A DNA stretch of 64,000 nucleotides from Rhodobacteraceae bacterium EL53 (GTDB taxonomy: Bacteria > Pseudomonadota > Alphaproteobacteria > Rhodobacterales > Rhodobacteraceae): assembly GCA_900313015.1 (NCBI GenBank), contig OMPR01000014.1:213506-277505 (forward strand). Reading direction: 5' to 3'. How positions within the stretch are numbered: the first letter of the stretch is position 1; each line of letters opens with the position of its first letter. A program made the translations under genes and the position numbers. Shown here in pieces: positions 54,883 to 64,000 of this stretch. The notes below the pieces were generated by a model. It ran no database searches. It was not told the origin of the DNA and worked only from the letters and a program-made list of their open reading frames with translations.

Positions 54883-56883
54883 TCAGAAAGTTTTTGCAAG
54901 TGTCAGCTTGAAGTTCCGGCCCGGAGCGTCGCGGGTCGAAAGTTTCGTGCGGTATTGTTTGTCAAAGATATTTTCGACACCAAACCGAATTTCGGTATCT
55001 GCAAACAGCCCCTCTTGGGGGATATATGTCACCCGAAGGTTGTTCAGCCCGTAACCCGATACCGGCTGATAAGAGACCCCAGACTGAGACCGCACCTGCC
55101 GTTCAGAATTACGCCCGGCGACCAGTTCCCAACTGACATCCCATGCCGCACTTAAACGCTTTCCGACAGTCAGACGCAGTGAATCTTCGGGAGAGTTACG
55201 CCAACCTTGCTTAACCCCTGCTGTGGTGGTTTCCGTGCCCTCTGTGATGTTCATGTTCAGATCCGAATAAAATCCAGATGCATGGGCATATGAGGCTTCG
55301 ATTTCAGCCCCTTTGTTGTCGACATTCGCAACACCACTATAAGAGGTCACATCCCAAATATTGGAGGTATAAAAGTTGACCTTGGCCCGAACCGTGTCGC
55401 CATCTGAAAAGATATCATTTGCGTTATACGATGCGCCAACCTCAAATGTTTGGGCTTTTTCAGGTTGGGTCATAAATGCGATAGACCCAAAATCGTCGAG
55501 AATTGGCAGACTTTCAGTGTAGGCCCCACTCCCGAAAACAGCGATACCATTGTTGAATTCATACCGCGCCGACAAACCGCCCATAAGGGCATTGTTGGAA
55601 TAAGAGCGGTTCAATGGATCAACCGATGCCTGATCACCTGTGATATCCTGAATTTCATACCGGAGCGCTGGCGACAGGGTAAATTGTTCTGTGACTTCGA
55701 TGTCGTCGACAACAAACAAGGCAAACCGTTTGTCGGTCCCACCGGGTGCCGCAAATGCGGTTTGACGTTTGCGCTCCAGAACTTCGAATCCTGCGCGCAG
55801 ATTGTGTGACATCGCACCGGTATCAAAATATGCGGTATTTTTGACCGTTAATTTGGTTGTCTCATAACGGTGCTGCGCTGTGTACAACGGGGACCCGCCG
55901 GGCGTTAGCGGAGAAATATCAATCAGCTGGTCAGAATACGTAAGATTTACATCCAGATCGACCAAATCGTTAGCGACAGGGCTGTATCGATATCTAAGAC
56001 CTGTGATCTCGCTTTCGGTTTTTCTGTCGACGTTCGCGAACCCGGTGGCCCCTCCTGCGAAAGTGTCATAAGGCACGTCTTTTTCGTCAGTGGTTGATTT
56101 GTTGTAAGAGAGTGTCAACGAGTGGTCGTCGGATTCACCGAAGGTATATTTACCTTTAGCAAGGAACGACGGCATCTTGAATTTGGTATCTGCGATAACC
56201 GAGCCGTCGCCATTTTTGTAATCGTCCTGATCACGGTAAGTGTAGTTCAGCAAGAATTCCCAGTTTTTTGTGGGCTGCCACGCCAGAATGGTTGAAGATA
56301 AGAACCCTTCACCATTTGTGTTGCCGCCAAATGTCTGGCGGAACTTAAAGCCGGGTTCACCGCCGGTGAAATCAGATGCGTCTTTAGTCTCCAGTCGAAC
56401 CACACCGCCTATAACGCCAGATCCGAATTCAAACGACCCCACTGTGCCACGGATAACCGATACGCTTTTGTAAAGTTCGGGATCGGTGTAAAGTTGATTA
56501 CCGATGCGATACAGCTCTTCTGATCCAGTGGTGGCTCCATCGATTTGAATTAGAACCTTTTGGTCCGTGCCATAGGTCCCGTTCGCTCCAAAGCCCCGAA
56601 TGTTGATGCCCGACCCTTGTGGATTCGTTCCGTTCACCAGCGTTACACCGGGAACCGAGTCGATCAGCTCTGCAACCGTGCTAGCCTGACGATCATTGAT
56701 CTCTTCCTGGTCGATATTCGTAACGGGTACGGCCGTATCGGTCTGAATCTCGCGTTTGCTTTGGCCAAGTTCGATCGTGCCTAGAAATTCTTCGTCTTGT
56801 TCCTGAGCGGATACCGAAGATGCGATGATACTTAGGCAAGAAGCTGTGCCCAAGAGGCCCATCATTATGTTTCGTGCGCGCAT
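54883..56883 (-). CDS. TonB-dependent heme/hemoglobin receptor
   Basis: A 666-residue outer-membrane receptor. A signal peptide (1-26, ending SVSA) is followed by a TonB-box-like stretch, a plug domain (IDSVPGVTLVNGTNP, then GSGINIRGFGANGTYGTDQKV) and a C-terminal beta-barrel ending in F. It has the TonB-hemoglobin receptor pattern and sits with ExbB, ExbD and TonB and divergent from HmuSTUV, so heme is the likely ligand. No diagnostic heme-binding FRAP/NPNL pair was confirmed. Confidence 0.88.
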   Translation of the reverse strand: MRARNIMMGLLGTASCLSIIASSVSAQEQDEEFLGTIELGQSKREIQTDTAVPVTNIDQEEINDRQASTVAELIDSVPGVTLVNGTNPQGSGINIRGFGANGTYGTDQKVLIQIDGATTGSEELYRIGNQLYTDPELYKSVSVIRGTVGSFEFGSGVIGGVVRLETKDASDFTGGEPGFKFRQTFGGNTNGEGFLSSTILAWQPTKNWEFLLNYTYRDQDDYKNGDGSVIADTKFKMPSFLAKGKYTFGESDDHSLTLSYNKSTTDEKDVPYDTFAGGATGFANVDRKTESEITGLRYRYSPVANDLVDLDVNLTYSDQLIDISPLTPGGSPLYTAQHRYETTKLTVKNTAYFDTGAMSHNLRAGFEVLERKRQTAFAAPGGTDKRFALFVVDDIEVTEQFTLSPALRYEIQDITGDQASVDPLNRSYSNNALMGGLSARYEFNNGIAVFGSGAYTESLPILDDFGSIAFMTQPEKAQTFEVGASYNANDIFSDGDTVRAKVNFYTSNIWDVTSYSGVANVDNKGAEIEASYAHASGFYSDLNMNITEGTETTTAGVKQGWRNSPEDSLRLTVGKRLSAAWDVSWELVAGRNSERQVRSQSGVSYQPVSGYGLNNLRVTYIPQEGLFADTEIRFGVENIFDKQYRTKLSTRDAPGRNFKLTLAKTF

Positions 56884-57115
56884 GTCTGTCCCTTTGATGC
56901 GTTCGATGACTCAAAAGGCTGGCGCAGCGCTGGCGTTGGTCTGTTTTTATTGATTTTTTTCGGAATCGGTGTTCCGTGGCTTGAGCTTGCTAATAAAACT
57001 TACTAAAATAGTCAACATATATTGTTGTCATGTGAACAACCTTGCTAGCAGCAACATCACATCTGTGATGATCAGCCAGCCCACCCCAAAAACTTATGAC
57101 TGGATGGGAATCCCT
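56884..57115. promoter_or_regulatory. Divergent heme-operon promoter region
   Basis: An AT-rich gap of about 230 bases between the receptor gene and hmuS. Small inverted repeats are present, such as CGGAA/TTCCG near 56960 and TTGTT/AACAA at 57022-57039, but no convincing Fur, Irr or RirA box was found. Confidence 0.4.
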
Positions 57116-58171
57116 ATGACTAATCAGGCTGTTATGTCCCCTGAAGCAATTCGCACCGCGCGTGCCGAAAACCCAAAAATGCGTGATCGTGATTTGGCCG
57201 ATCAGGTGGGAATCACCGAAGGCCAATTGGTTGCAGCTTATGTCGGTATCGACGTCACACGCATATCTGCCAATTTAGACGACCTGTTTCTGCGCCTGAA
57301 TGGATTGGGTGAGGTAATGGCCCTGACACGCAACAAATCCTGTGTGATCGAAAAGGTTGGACAGTATGACAACTATCATTCTGGTAAGCATGCATCGATG
57401 GTTCTGACGGCCGATATTGATCTGCGCATGTTCCCGTCCCACTGGATTTCAGCGTTTGCGATCGAACGCGTGACGGAGGCGGGGGTGAAGCGGTCTTTAC
57501 AAATCTTTGATGCTGCTGGTGATGCGGTCCACAAGATCTTTCTGCGAGAGGGATCCGATTTGGATCATTGGACGCAATTGGTCACTGACCTAAAACTGGA
57601 TGAACAGGACCAAGTTCTGGCCGTTGATGCACGTGCACCAACTGAGGTACCGAAGGGCGATCCCGCAAAGGCGGATATCCTGCGCGCAGAGTGGGCAAAA
57701 ATGACGGATACCCACCAGTTCATGCGCCTTACCTCAAAGTTAAAGATGAACCGTTTAGGGGCATATCGGATGGCGGGCGCCCCACTGGCACGTGCCTTAG
57801 CAACCAGCGAAATTGACACAATGCTAGAGGGCGTGCGGGATCAGGCGCTAGAGGTGATGGTGTTTGTTGGAAATCGGGGATGCATCGAAATCCACGGTGG
57901 ACCGATAGAAGAGCTGAAATCTATGGGCCCTTGGCAGAACGTTCTGGATGCGCGTTTCAATCTTCATCTGCGTTCTGATCATATTGCCGAAGTCTGGGCC
58001 GTTGCCAAACCGACACAACGCGGACCTGCTGTTTCAGTCGAAGCATTTGATGCCGAAGGCGGGCTGATACTCCAAGTTTTTGGTCGCCGTACAGATGCGG
58101 GCGATTTCCGGGGGGCATGGGGCGAATTGGTCAAAGGATTGGCCCCTTTGCAGATTGAGGAGCTGGCATAA
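57116..58171 (+). CDS. hmuS: HmuS-family heme-degrading/heme-trafficking protein
   Basis: A 351-residue HmuS/ChuS-type protein made of two related halves, each with a beta-sheet and the conserved motif seen in RNKSCVIEKVGQY and GNRGCIEIHGGPIE. It accepts or degrades cytoplasmic heme delivered by HmuUV. ATG 57116 is used; upstream in-frame starts lie in the promoter. The stop overlaps the hmuT ATG. Confidence 0.88.
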   Translation: MTNQAVMSPEAIRTARAENPKMRDRDLADQVGITEGQLVAAYVGIDVTRISANLDDLFLRLNGLGEVMALTRNKSCVIEKVGQYDNYHSGKHASMVLTADIDLRMFPSHWISAFAIERVTEAGVKRSLQIFDAAGDAVHKIFLREGSDLDHWTQLVTDLKLDEQDQVLAVDARAPTEVPKGDPAKADILRAEWAKMTDTHQFMRLTSKLKMNRLGAYRMAGAPLARALATSEIDTMLEGVRDQALEVMVFVGNRGCIEIHGGPIEELKSMGPWQNVLDARFNLHLRSDHIAEVWAVAKPTQRGPAVSVEAFDAEGGLILQVFGRRTDAGDFRGAWGELVKGLAPLQIEELA

Positions 58172-59052
58172 TGCGCCTTTCTGGTCTGTCTGTTTTTCAA
58201 CGTGGGCTGAGCACATTTTTGGCGCTGATCTGGGTCACACAAATAGCCTTGGCCGACGAACGCCCCAGCCGAATTATATCGATTGGGAATTCGGTGACCG
58301 AAATCGTCTATGCATTGGGGCAAGAACACCGAATAGCTGGGCGGGATCGGACCTCGACCTATCCAGCAGAGGTGAATGAACTCCCCGATATCGGATACAT
58401 GCGTGCCTTGTCACCCGAAGGGGTTCTGTCGGTCGATCCTGATTTGATCCTGTCCCTTGAGGGTGCAGGGCCACCCGAATCCATCGCTGTACTTGAAAAA
58501 GCCAACGTTCCATATGTCTCGATCCCAGAAGAGTTCACGGCAGATGGAATTGTAACTCGGATCCAGATCGTGGGCTCGGCATTAGGCGAAGAACCTGCGG
58601 CGGCTGCATTGGCGGAAAAAGTCATAGCCGAAATTACGGCTGCGGAAACAGCAGCCAAATCTGCGACAATGGGGCATCCCAAGCGAGTTTTGTTTGTTCT
58701 GTCGATCCAAGGTGGTCGCATTCTAGCCTCTGGCGTGGATACAGCCGCAGATGGGATCATCAAAATGGCTGGTGGCGTAAACGCTGTGTCCGAGTTTGAC
58801 GGGTACAAACCAATGACACCCGAAGCCGTGGCGCTGTCTAAGCCTGATGTCATCCTGATGATGGATCGCGGCGGCGACCATTCAGCGGCGACGGCGGAAT
58901 TGTTTGCGATGCCTGCGCTAATTTTGACTCCTGCAGCGCGAAATAGACACGTCGTGCGGATGGATGGTGCACATTTGCTGGGCTTTGGTCCGCGTACCGC
59001 CTCGGCGATTTCGCAATTGTCCCAGGCATTGGTGAGCGGAAACGAGTCGTGA
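58171..59052 (+). CDS. hmuT: Heme ABC transporter periplasmic binding protein HmuT
   Basis: A 293-residue heme-binding protein with a signal peptide ending near residue 28, followed by PSRIISIGNSVTEIVYALGQ, the metal/heme-binding protein N-terminus, then LPDIGYMRALSPEGVLSVDPDLIL and GGVNAVSEFDGYKPMTPEAVALSKPDVILM. ATG overlaps the hmuS stop, and the stop overlaps the hmuU GTG. It carries heme from the receptor to the HmuUV permease. Confidence 0.9.
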   Translation: MRLSGLSVFQRGLSTFLALIWVTQIALADERPSRIISIGNSVTEIVYALGQEHRIAGRDRTSTYPAEVNELPDIGYMRALSPEGVLSVDPDLILSLEGAGPPESIAVLEKANVPYVSIPEEFTADGIVTRIQIVGSALGEEPAAAALAEKVIAEITAAETAAKSATMGHPKRVLFVLSIQGGRILASGVDTAADGIIKMAGGVNAVSEFDGYKPMTPEAVALSKPDVILMMDRGGDHSAATAELFAMPALILTPAARNRHVVRMDGAHLLGFGPRTASAISQLSQALVSGNES

Positions 59053-60125
59053 CTGTAATAAATGCGCAAGCCGGACCACTCGAGCCGCTGTTGGATCGAC
59101 GCACGTTAGCAAGGCGGATGACAATAGTCCTAATTGTTTTGTTGGGGTTGGTCAGTTTGATCAGCCTTACACAAGGGGCCTCGGGGGCTTCTGTCTGGCG
59201 ATTGTTAACTGACTTGTCCGCCGGCCGTGAACTGGAGCAGCTGGATCGCGTCGTCTTGTGGGACATCCGGCTACCACGATTGTTGATGGGCATGTTGGTC
59301 GGTGCTGGCTTAGCCGTATCTGGCGTAGTCATGCAGGGATTGTTTAGAAACCCATTGGCCGATCCGGGTATTGTCGGAGTTGGTGCCGGTGCCGGGTTAG
59401 GTGCGATCTGTGCCATTGTGCTAGGAGGCTTTTTGCCAGTCGCCTTGCGGGATTGGGCTGGGGGCTGGCTAATCATTGGCGCTGCTTTCCTAGGCGGTTG
59501 GGGATCGACTATCATCCTCTATCGGGTGGCGACGCGGCGAGGGCAAACTTCGGTTGCAACTATGCTATTGGCGGGTATCGCGCTTGGTGCCTTTGCGGGC
59601 GCAATTGGTGGAATACTTGTTTACATCGCGGATGATCGGCAACTACGGGATCTGACATTTTGGGGAATGGGATCCTTGGCCGGGGCAACGTGGCTCAAGG
59701 TTATGAGCCTTGCGCCGGTCATGTTGGGGTCTTTGGCCACGACGCTTTTCCTTGCACACGGGCTAAATGGGCTGGCCTTGGGCGAGGCCGTTGCAAACCA
59801 CATCGGAATTCCAGTGCAGCGCACCAAGAACATCGCGATTTTAATGGTGGCGGCTGCAACCGGCGCTGCTGTCGCAGTTTCAGGGGGCATTGGGTTTATC
59901 GGCATCGTGGTCCCACATGTTCTGCGCTTGTCGACCGGTCCGGATCACCACCGGCTTTTGCCAAATGCGGCTCTGTTGGGAGCAGCTCTTTTGCTGATTG
60001 CAGATGTGATCAGTCGAACCGTCATTGCTCCGGCTGAGTTGCCTATTGGGATTGTGACCGCAATTTTGGGCGCACCGGTGTTTTTATGGATCTTGTTGCG
60101 CCGTCACGGCATCATGGGAATGTGA
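59049..60125 (+). CDS. hmuU: Heme ABC transporter permease HmuU
   Basis: A 358-residue FecCD-family permease with about ten hydrophobic segments and the signatures WDIRLPRLLMGMLVGAGLAVSGVVMQGLFRNPLADPGIVG, GSLAGATW and GFIGIVVPHVLRL. It starts at GTG 59049 inside the hmuT end. With HmuV it moves heme into the cytoplasm. Confidence 0.92.
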   Translation: MTVINAQAGPLEPLLDRRTLARRMTIVLIVLLGLVSLISLTQGASGASVWRLLTDLSAGRELEQLDRVVLWDIRLPRLLMGMLVGAGLAVSGVVMQGLFRNPLADPGIVGVGAGAGLGAICAIVLGGFLPVALRDWAGGWLIIGAAFLGGWGSTIILYRVATRRGQTSVATMLLAGIALGAFAGAIGGILVYIADDRQLRDLTFWGMGSLAGATWLKVMSLAPVMLGSLATTLFLAHGLNGLALGEAVANHIGIPVQRTKNIAILMVAAATGAAVAVSGGIGFIGIVVPHVLRLSTGPDHHRLLPNAALLGAALLLIADVISRTVIAPAELPIGIVTAILGAPVFLWILLRRHGIMGM

Positions 60126-60126
60126 A

Positions 60127-60912
60127 ATGAAAGCCACTGATATTCGCGTTCGAATGGGACGCAAGAACATCCTCCATGGGGTCGATTTTGCCGCCCGCGC
60201 AGGGGAAGTGACGGCAGTCATTGGACCGAACGGATCCGGGAAGTCGACCTTACTCAAGGCGATGACAGGAGAAATTGATTTTGACGGTTCGGTTGAATTG
60301 AATGGTCACGATATCCGGATGCTGAAGCCTTGGGAACTTGCACCGCTGCGGGGAGTTTTGCCGCAAGCCGGCGTTGTGGCATTCCCGTTCACGGTTCTGG
60401 AAATTGTTAGGCTTGGGCTTGCGAGCGGGCGCGCGGCACAAGACGATACGCTGCCGTCACGGGCTTTGGAGCAGGTTGATCTGGCCGGGTTCGAAAACCG
60501 TTTCTATCAAGACCTGTCTGGAGGCGAACAACAAAGAGTTCAATTGGCGCGGGTTTTGTCACAGGTCTGGCAGCCGATGCTGGATGGGGTCCCGCGATGG
60601 TTGTTCTTGGACGAACCAGTTGCCAGCTTGGACATTGCGCACCAATTTACTGTGCTGGATGTCGCGCGGACCTTTGCAGATCAAGGTGGAGGTGTGGTGA
60701 TCGTCATGCACGATCTGAATCTGACAGCAATGTTCGCGGACAGCATTCTGGTATTGAACCAAGGGCGCGTCCACTGCCAGGGCACACCTATGCAGACCTT
60801 GACGGCCGATATGGTGCAAAAGGTTTACGGTTGCACGTTGGATCTCAACCGGGTTCCAGCAGGCGGAATACCATTTATTTTACCACAGATGCGCGATTGC
60901 GTTCCGAATTAG
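60127..60912 (+). CDS. hmuV: Heme ABC transporter ATP-binding protein HmuV
   Basis: A 261-residue ABC ATPase with Walker A GPNGSGKSTLLKAM, the signature LSGGEQQRVQLARVL, Walker B WLFLDEPVASLD and the H-loop VIVMHDLNLT. It follows hmuU after one base and ends the hmuSTUV operon. Confidence 0.92.
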   Translation: MKATDIRVRMGRKNILHGVDFAARAGEVTAVIGPNGSGKSTLLKAMTGEIDFDGSVELNGHDIRMLKPWELAPLRGVLPQAGVVAFPFTVLEIVRLGLASGRAAQDDTLPSRALEQVDLAGFENRFYQDLSGGEQQRVQLARVLSQVWQPMLDGVPRWLFLDEPVASLDIAHQFTVLDVARTFADQGGGVVIVMHDLNLTAMFADSILVLNQGRVHCQGTPMQTLTADMVQKVYGCTLDLNRVPAGGIPFILPQMRDCVPN

Positions 60913-61199
60913 TCAAAACCAACAGTCACTTCTAAAACAACGAAGAACCCTTTGGAACCTGCGTGGCTTTGTTATCCAAATCATCAGATGGCCGAGCTTC
61001 CGCTTACCCCAAATGGGTTTGGCCACAGGCTGAGTGGAGCGGTTGAAAACTGCAGTGCGGATTTGATTTTCCGCACCTGCCAAAAAGAAGGAGAGCCAGA
61101 TCTCTGTTAATAACCCGCTCACTGGTCCGATTTTACGAAGCCTAATTCAAGGGCTGATATTTTTCGCGGAAATTGCTGAAAATACCAGATCGTACGTTT
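60913..61199. other. Intergenic stretch after hmuV with no supported gene
   Basis: The only open frame (60913-61122, minus strand) matches nothing recognised. It may contain the outermost remains of the decayed racemase gene that continues to the right. No clear terminator follows hmuV. Confidence 0.45.
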
Positions 61200-61918
61200 C
61201 TTCGGTGAAAGCCGTCCCAGTTTGTACAGGCTGCATCCATTACTGCCATGCCTTGCATTGGCAAACTTTGTCAGCAAGTGGATCCGACAGGGACTGGGCA
61301 GAACTGCGTGGTATCAGAAGGTTGAAATATTGTTCATCACGCCACAGGATGACACCAACGTAATGAAGCACCGTGCGTCCAACGGCCACTTTCCCCTGCC
61401 AAAAGACGTTCTACGCGGAAAATATAGTCATTCTGGTTTGGTTTTCGTAGGTTTTAGATGATGCTTTGCAACACTTTACCAGAAACTCGGTCTCGACGGT
61501 GTTGATCTCATCAAGGTAAGCCGTTCCAACAGCCAGCTTTCTGCACCCTATTCATGCAACGTGACCAGTACGCCCTGAATCAGACACATCGGTTTTTCCC
61601 AAGGTGCACCCTTGTGGATCTCCTTAAAGACCCGCAATTCACCAATGACGATTGACCCACTTATACAGCTCTAGCTGACCACATCTGGCCGCGCCTCGGG
61701 TTGGATACGACAAGCTGCATCGGCCATGTGATCAATATGCCCGGAGAGGGTTTCATCGGTGGTGTTGTCATCCGTTTTCAGACGGGTGAAATGAATGCCT
61801 ATCCTCTCGGGGCCATGTCTTTAATATCTGCCTCTGCAGTTGGGTCCATCGACAACAGGATAAACCCCAGTTTGGCGCGGTGATGGCGACCTTTGCTGAG
61901 TCCCGGAATGCGGAGCAT
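61200..61918 (-). pseudogene. Decayed Asp/Glu racemase-superfamily gene (EutA/maleate isomerase-like)
   Basis: Conceptual reading of the minus strand from ATG 61918 gives pieces of one protein in different frames: KLGFILLSMDPTAEADI; GIHFTRLKTDDNTTDETL and HIDHMADAACRIQPEA; after an in-frame stop (61671-61673), SCISGSIVIGE and KGAPWEKPMCLIQGV; then KLAVGTAYLDEINTVETEF. These match, in order, the Asp/Glu racemase family with the first catalytic Cys in an SCxSGS motif. At least two frameshifts and one stop break it, so it is inactive. It lies just after the M24 gene on the same strand. The 3' end near 61200 is approximate. Confidence 0.72.
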
Positions 61919-61946
61919 AAGCTAGATCGTCTGACCTGCTGGAACA

Positions 61947-63089
61947 TCACAGAATGACCTCTGCTACGGATTTTGGATGCTGAGTAAGCGGCTCCCAGCC
62001 GTCTTCTGTAATGATAAAGCTATCGCCAACCTGAGCGCGGAAGGTTTCAGCGGACACTGATCCATCTACGGCAAAGACCATGCCCGGTTGGATAATGGTG
62101 GTATCTCCGGTGACCAATTGCGGCGCTTCGAGAAAGCTGAAGCCCGTCGCGCGACCACAGCGGAACGGGTATTCATAACCCGCGCCCTGAATAACTTCTG
62201 CATATTCGGCATGAATGCTTTCAGCAGTCACGCCGGGACGCAGGGCATCCAAAGCAGCCTTTTGGCTCGCCACAGCGACCTCGTAGACTGCAACTTCGGC
62301 CGGGTCCGGTTCACCAATCCAAAAGGTTCGGTCAAAGCCCAGCTTGAAACGATGAAAGTTCGTCATACCACAAAAGCACAGGAATACAGGTTCGCCCTGA
62401 CGCATGACCCGCGTAGAGGCCCGGTGGTGGGTTTTCACGATATCTTTGCCAGAAGCCATGATTTGCAAGAAATGCGTGTTGGGAGACATATCGGCATCGT
62501 CATAATGCGCCGTTAAGAGTTCTGCAGCTTTGCGCGTCCCAGCCTGCGAGGTGGCAATTGCCACTTCAAACTCGGGCACACCATCGCCAATTGCGGCGCG
62601 GCCAGCATTCATCATGGCGGTGGCCACCTGTCCAGCGTGACGTGCCAGCTGCAACTCTTCTGCGGACTTAATCATCCGCATCTCGTTCAGGATGGGTGTC
62701 ACAGTGGTTAGTTTTTCCCCATCCACCAGATCGTTCAAATAGGCACGCACGGGGGGCTGCATATGACCCGGCTCGATCGCCACTTTGGTGGCATTCTTGA
62801 CTGCACCTGGCAGTTCTTCGCGCCATTCATTGCCCATGCCGTCATTCCAAGCGGCAATCCGACCGACGCGCGCCGCGGCCTCAGCGCTGTTGAGATCAAT
62901 GGTTGGCGTAATTAGCAACACCTCGCCGTCCTTGGGCACAACCAGAATAGTGGGTCGGCCAAATTCCATATGAAGATAGTCATAATAGCCGGTCAGGTAG
63001 TAGACGTTGTCATCATCGGTGATCAAAGCCACATCAACATTTGCATCGGCCAGCTTGGTCTGCAGGTTGCTCAATCGGTCGGTGAACAT
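61947..63089 (-). CDS. Creatinase-like M24-family protein without metal-binding residues
   Basis: A 380-residue pita-bread-fold protein of family M24 (creatinase N-terminal domain, then the M24 domain). The usual metal ligands are all replaced: the D...D pair region reads FCGMTNFHRFKLGFDRTF, the H of GHGxG reads GRATG, and the final Glu motifs read FAVDGS and QVGDSF. This resembles metal-independent creatinase, so hydrolysis of a C-N bond in a small molecule is more likely than peptide cleavage. The decayed EutA-like gene follows directly. Confidence 0.83.
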   Translation of the reverse strand: MFTDRLSNLQTKLADANVDVALITDDDNVYYLTGYYDYLHMEFGRPTILVVPKDGEVLLITPTIDLNSAEAAARVGRIAAWNDGMGNEWREELPGAVKNATKVAIEPGHMQPPVRAYLNDLVDGEKLTTVTPILNEMRMIKSAEELQLARHAGQVATAMMNAGRAAIGDGVPEFEVAIATSQAGTRKAAELLTAHYDDADMSPNTHFLQIMASGKDIVKTHHRASTRVMRQGEPVFLCFCGMTNFHRFKLGFDRTFWIGEPDPAEVAVYEVAVASQKAALDALRPGVTAESIHAEYAEVIQGAGYEYPFRCGRATGFSFLEAPQLVTGDTTIIQPGMVFAVDGSVSAETFRAQVGDSFIITEDGWEPLTQHPKSVAEVIL

Positions 63090-63214
63090 AGCGGGCTTCC
63101 CTGTGCGAAATGACCCGGAGCTTTAGGGCCTTTATGTGCATTTCAGTCGAGCTTATTGCTGGAAAACTCGTTTTTAAAATGACTTCTCATATCGCATTTT
63201 GATAACCATCAGTT

Positions 63215-64000
63215 ATGAAACACTATCGTAGCACCCTCCCCCCTCTGGACTATTTGTTATTTTTTGAGACGGTTGCCCGTCACAAAAACTTCACCCGTGC
63301 AGCCGAAGAGTTGAACGTTAGCCAAGCTGCCGTTAGCAAACGCATAAAGTTTCTGGAGGGTTGGTTGGGGATTGAACTGATCACCCGACGCGGCCGCACC
63401 GTTGACCTCACTAAGGCTGGGCATAAGCTTGCGGCCAACGCCTCTGAGGCCCTCGAATACCTAGCGCTTGGTATTGGTCAATTGCGACAGGGCAGCCATG
63501 AAAAGCTGTCACTTGCGTCAAACATCGCGGTTTCACAGTTCTGGCTCACCCCGCGAGTGAACGAATATTTGCTGAGCCAAGATGCAGTTCCTGTAAGCAT
63601 TACCGCTTCGAACAAAGAAACTGACATTCTAAACCAGGACCATGATGCCATCATCTATTACGGAACGGATATTCCCTCAGGTTGGGAAGGAGAAGTTTTG
63701 TTCGAGGAAGTTTGGCAACCCTTAGCTGCTCCTAGCTTGTTGATGCAAAGTCCGGATATTTCACAAAGTACCCTGCTGGATTTTGACAAGTTGGCGATGA
63801 AATGGATCAATTGGCCCGATTTTATCGAATTATCCGGATCTTCCGATTTTGCTGCAGCGCCTCGGGTAAACTTGGGTTCTTACGGTAGCTCTCTGGACGC
63901 AGCGATCCGGGGCAAGGGTATAGCTCTGGGCTGCTCGAATGTCTTGAAGTATGAAATCGAAGCTGGACGGCTGGCCCCATTAGAAAGCGCACCCCTGAAG
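63215..64000 (+). CDS. LysR-family transcriptional regulator, truncated by window end
   Basis: The frame is open from ATG 63215 to the last base (262 codons), about 40 short of full LysR length. The N-terminal HTH reads YLLFFETVARHKNFTRAAEELNVSQAAVSKRIKFLE, and the start of the effector domain follows. It is divergent from the M24 gene across 125 bases and so a candidate regulator of it and of the lost EutA-like gene. Confidence 0.87.
   Translation, partial: MKHYRSTLPPLDYLLFFETVARHKNFTRAAEELNVSQAAVSKRIKFLEGWLGIELITRRGRTVDLTKAGHKLAANASEALEYLALGIGQLRQGSHEKLSLASNIAVSQFWLTPRVNEYLLSQDAVPVSITASNKETDILNQDHDAIIYYGTDIPSGWEGEVLFEEVWQPLAAPSLLMQSPDISQSTLLDFDKLAMKWINWPDFIELSGSSDFAAAPRVNLGSYGSSLDAAIRGKGIALGCSNVLKYEIEAGRLAPLESAPLK

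Noticed and set aside
61441..61560. A Walker-B-like segment (GTAYLDEI) suggesting a sigma-54 activator fragment
   Set aside because: The flanking frames fit the Asp/Glu racemase family in order and spacing (SCISGSIVIGE upstream, YLDEIN), and no sigma-54 landmarks such as GAFTGA or GESGTGKE were found.

Overview
The window looks like part of a chromosome from a marine alphaproteobacterium of the Roseobacter/Rhodobacteraceae type. This is a judgement from gene content: polyamine and tripartite transporters, choline-dehydrogenase-like GMC enzymes, hydroxyproline-betaine and carnitine-type enzymes, a DmdB-like ligase, PutA without a DNA-binding domain, and a heme-uptake locus. No rRNA, tRNA, CRISPR array or intact insertion sequence was seen. 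About 52 protein genes are supported. The first is cut by the left edge and the last by the right edge.

Layout. 1-5731: CoA-transferase subunits A and B, two M20 peptidases and an alanine racemase in one tight operon, facing a GlxA-type AraC regulator. 5859-7711: a ygiC/ygiB pair. 7809-11647: a palindromic operator, an ArsR-ArsC fusion, an ArsJ-associated GAPDH, ArsJ (arsenate detoxification through 1-arseno-3-phosphoglycerate) and a DnaQ-like exonuclease. 11691-19007: a quinone oxidoreductase, a LuxR regulator with a cluster of ATACCCC sites, a potABCD-like polyamine ABC transporter and a class III aminotransferase. 19083-28658: TetR, DmdB-like acyl-CoA ligase, GMC alcohol dehydrogenase, TctABC transporter, MarR and a divergent sulfatase/phosphonate-monoesterase-like hydrolase, possibly one catabolic unit.

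28796-35125: a frameshifted DUF255/thioredoxin gene with a DsbD-like C-terminus, then an orphan one-module NRPS (C-A-T-TE). 35196-43727: proline and hydroxyproline betaine use (PutA, Lrp-type regulator, LysR regulator, MDR dehydrogenase, HpbD-like epimerase, cis-3-hydroxy-L-proline dehydratase-like enzyme). 43786-48914: CaiD-like dehydratase, NDP-forming acyl-CoA ligase, acyl-CoA dehydrogenase and a GlxA-type regulator, probably for carnitine or another betaine acid. 48967-51576: IclR and a second GMC dehydrogenase.

52104-60912: complete heme uptake. A TonB-dependent receptor, ExbB, two ExbD proteins and TonB run leftward; HmuS, HmuT, HmuU and HmuV run rightward. 60913-64000: a decayed Asp/Glu-racemase (EutA/maleate-isomerase-like) gene, a creatinase-like M24 protein and a truncated LysR gene.

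The strongest leads are the decayed EutA-like gene, the ExbD pair in which one copy has Asn in place of the membrane Asp, the orphan NRPS, the ArsR-ArsC fusion with its palindromic operator, the LuxR operator cluster, and the hydroxyproline-betaine and carnitine-like operons.
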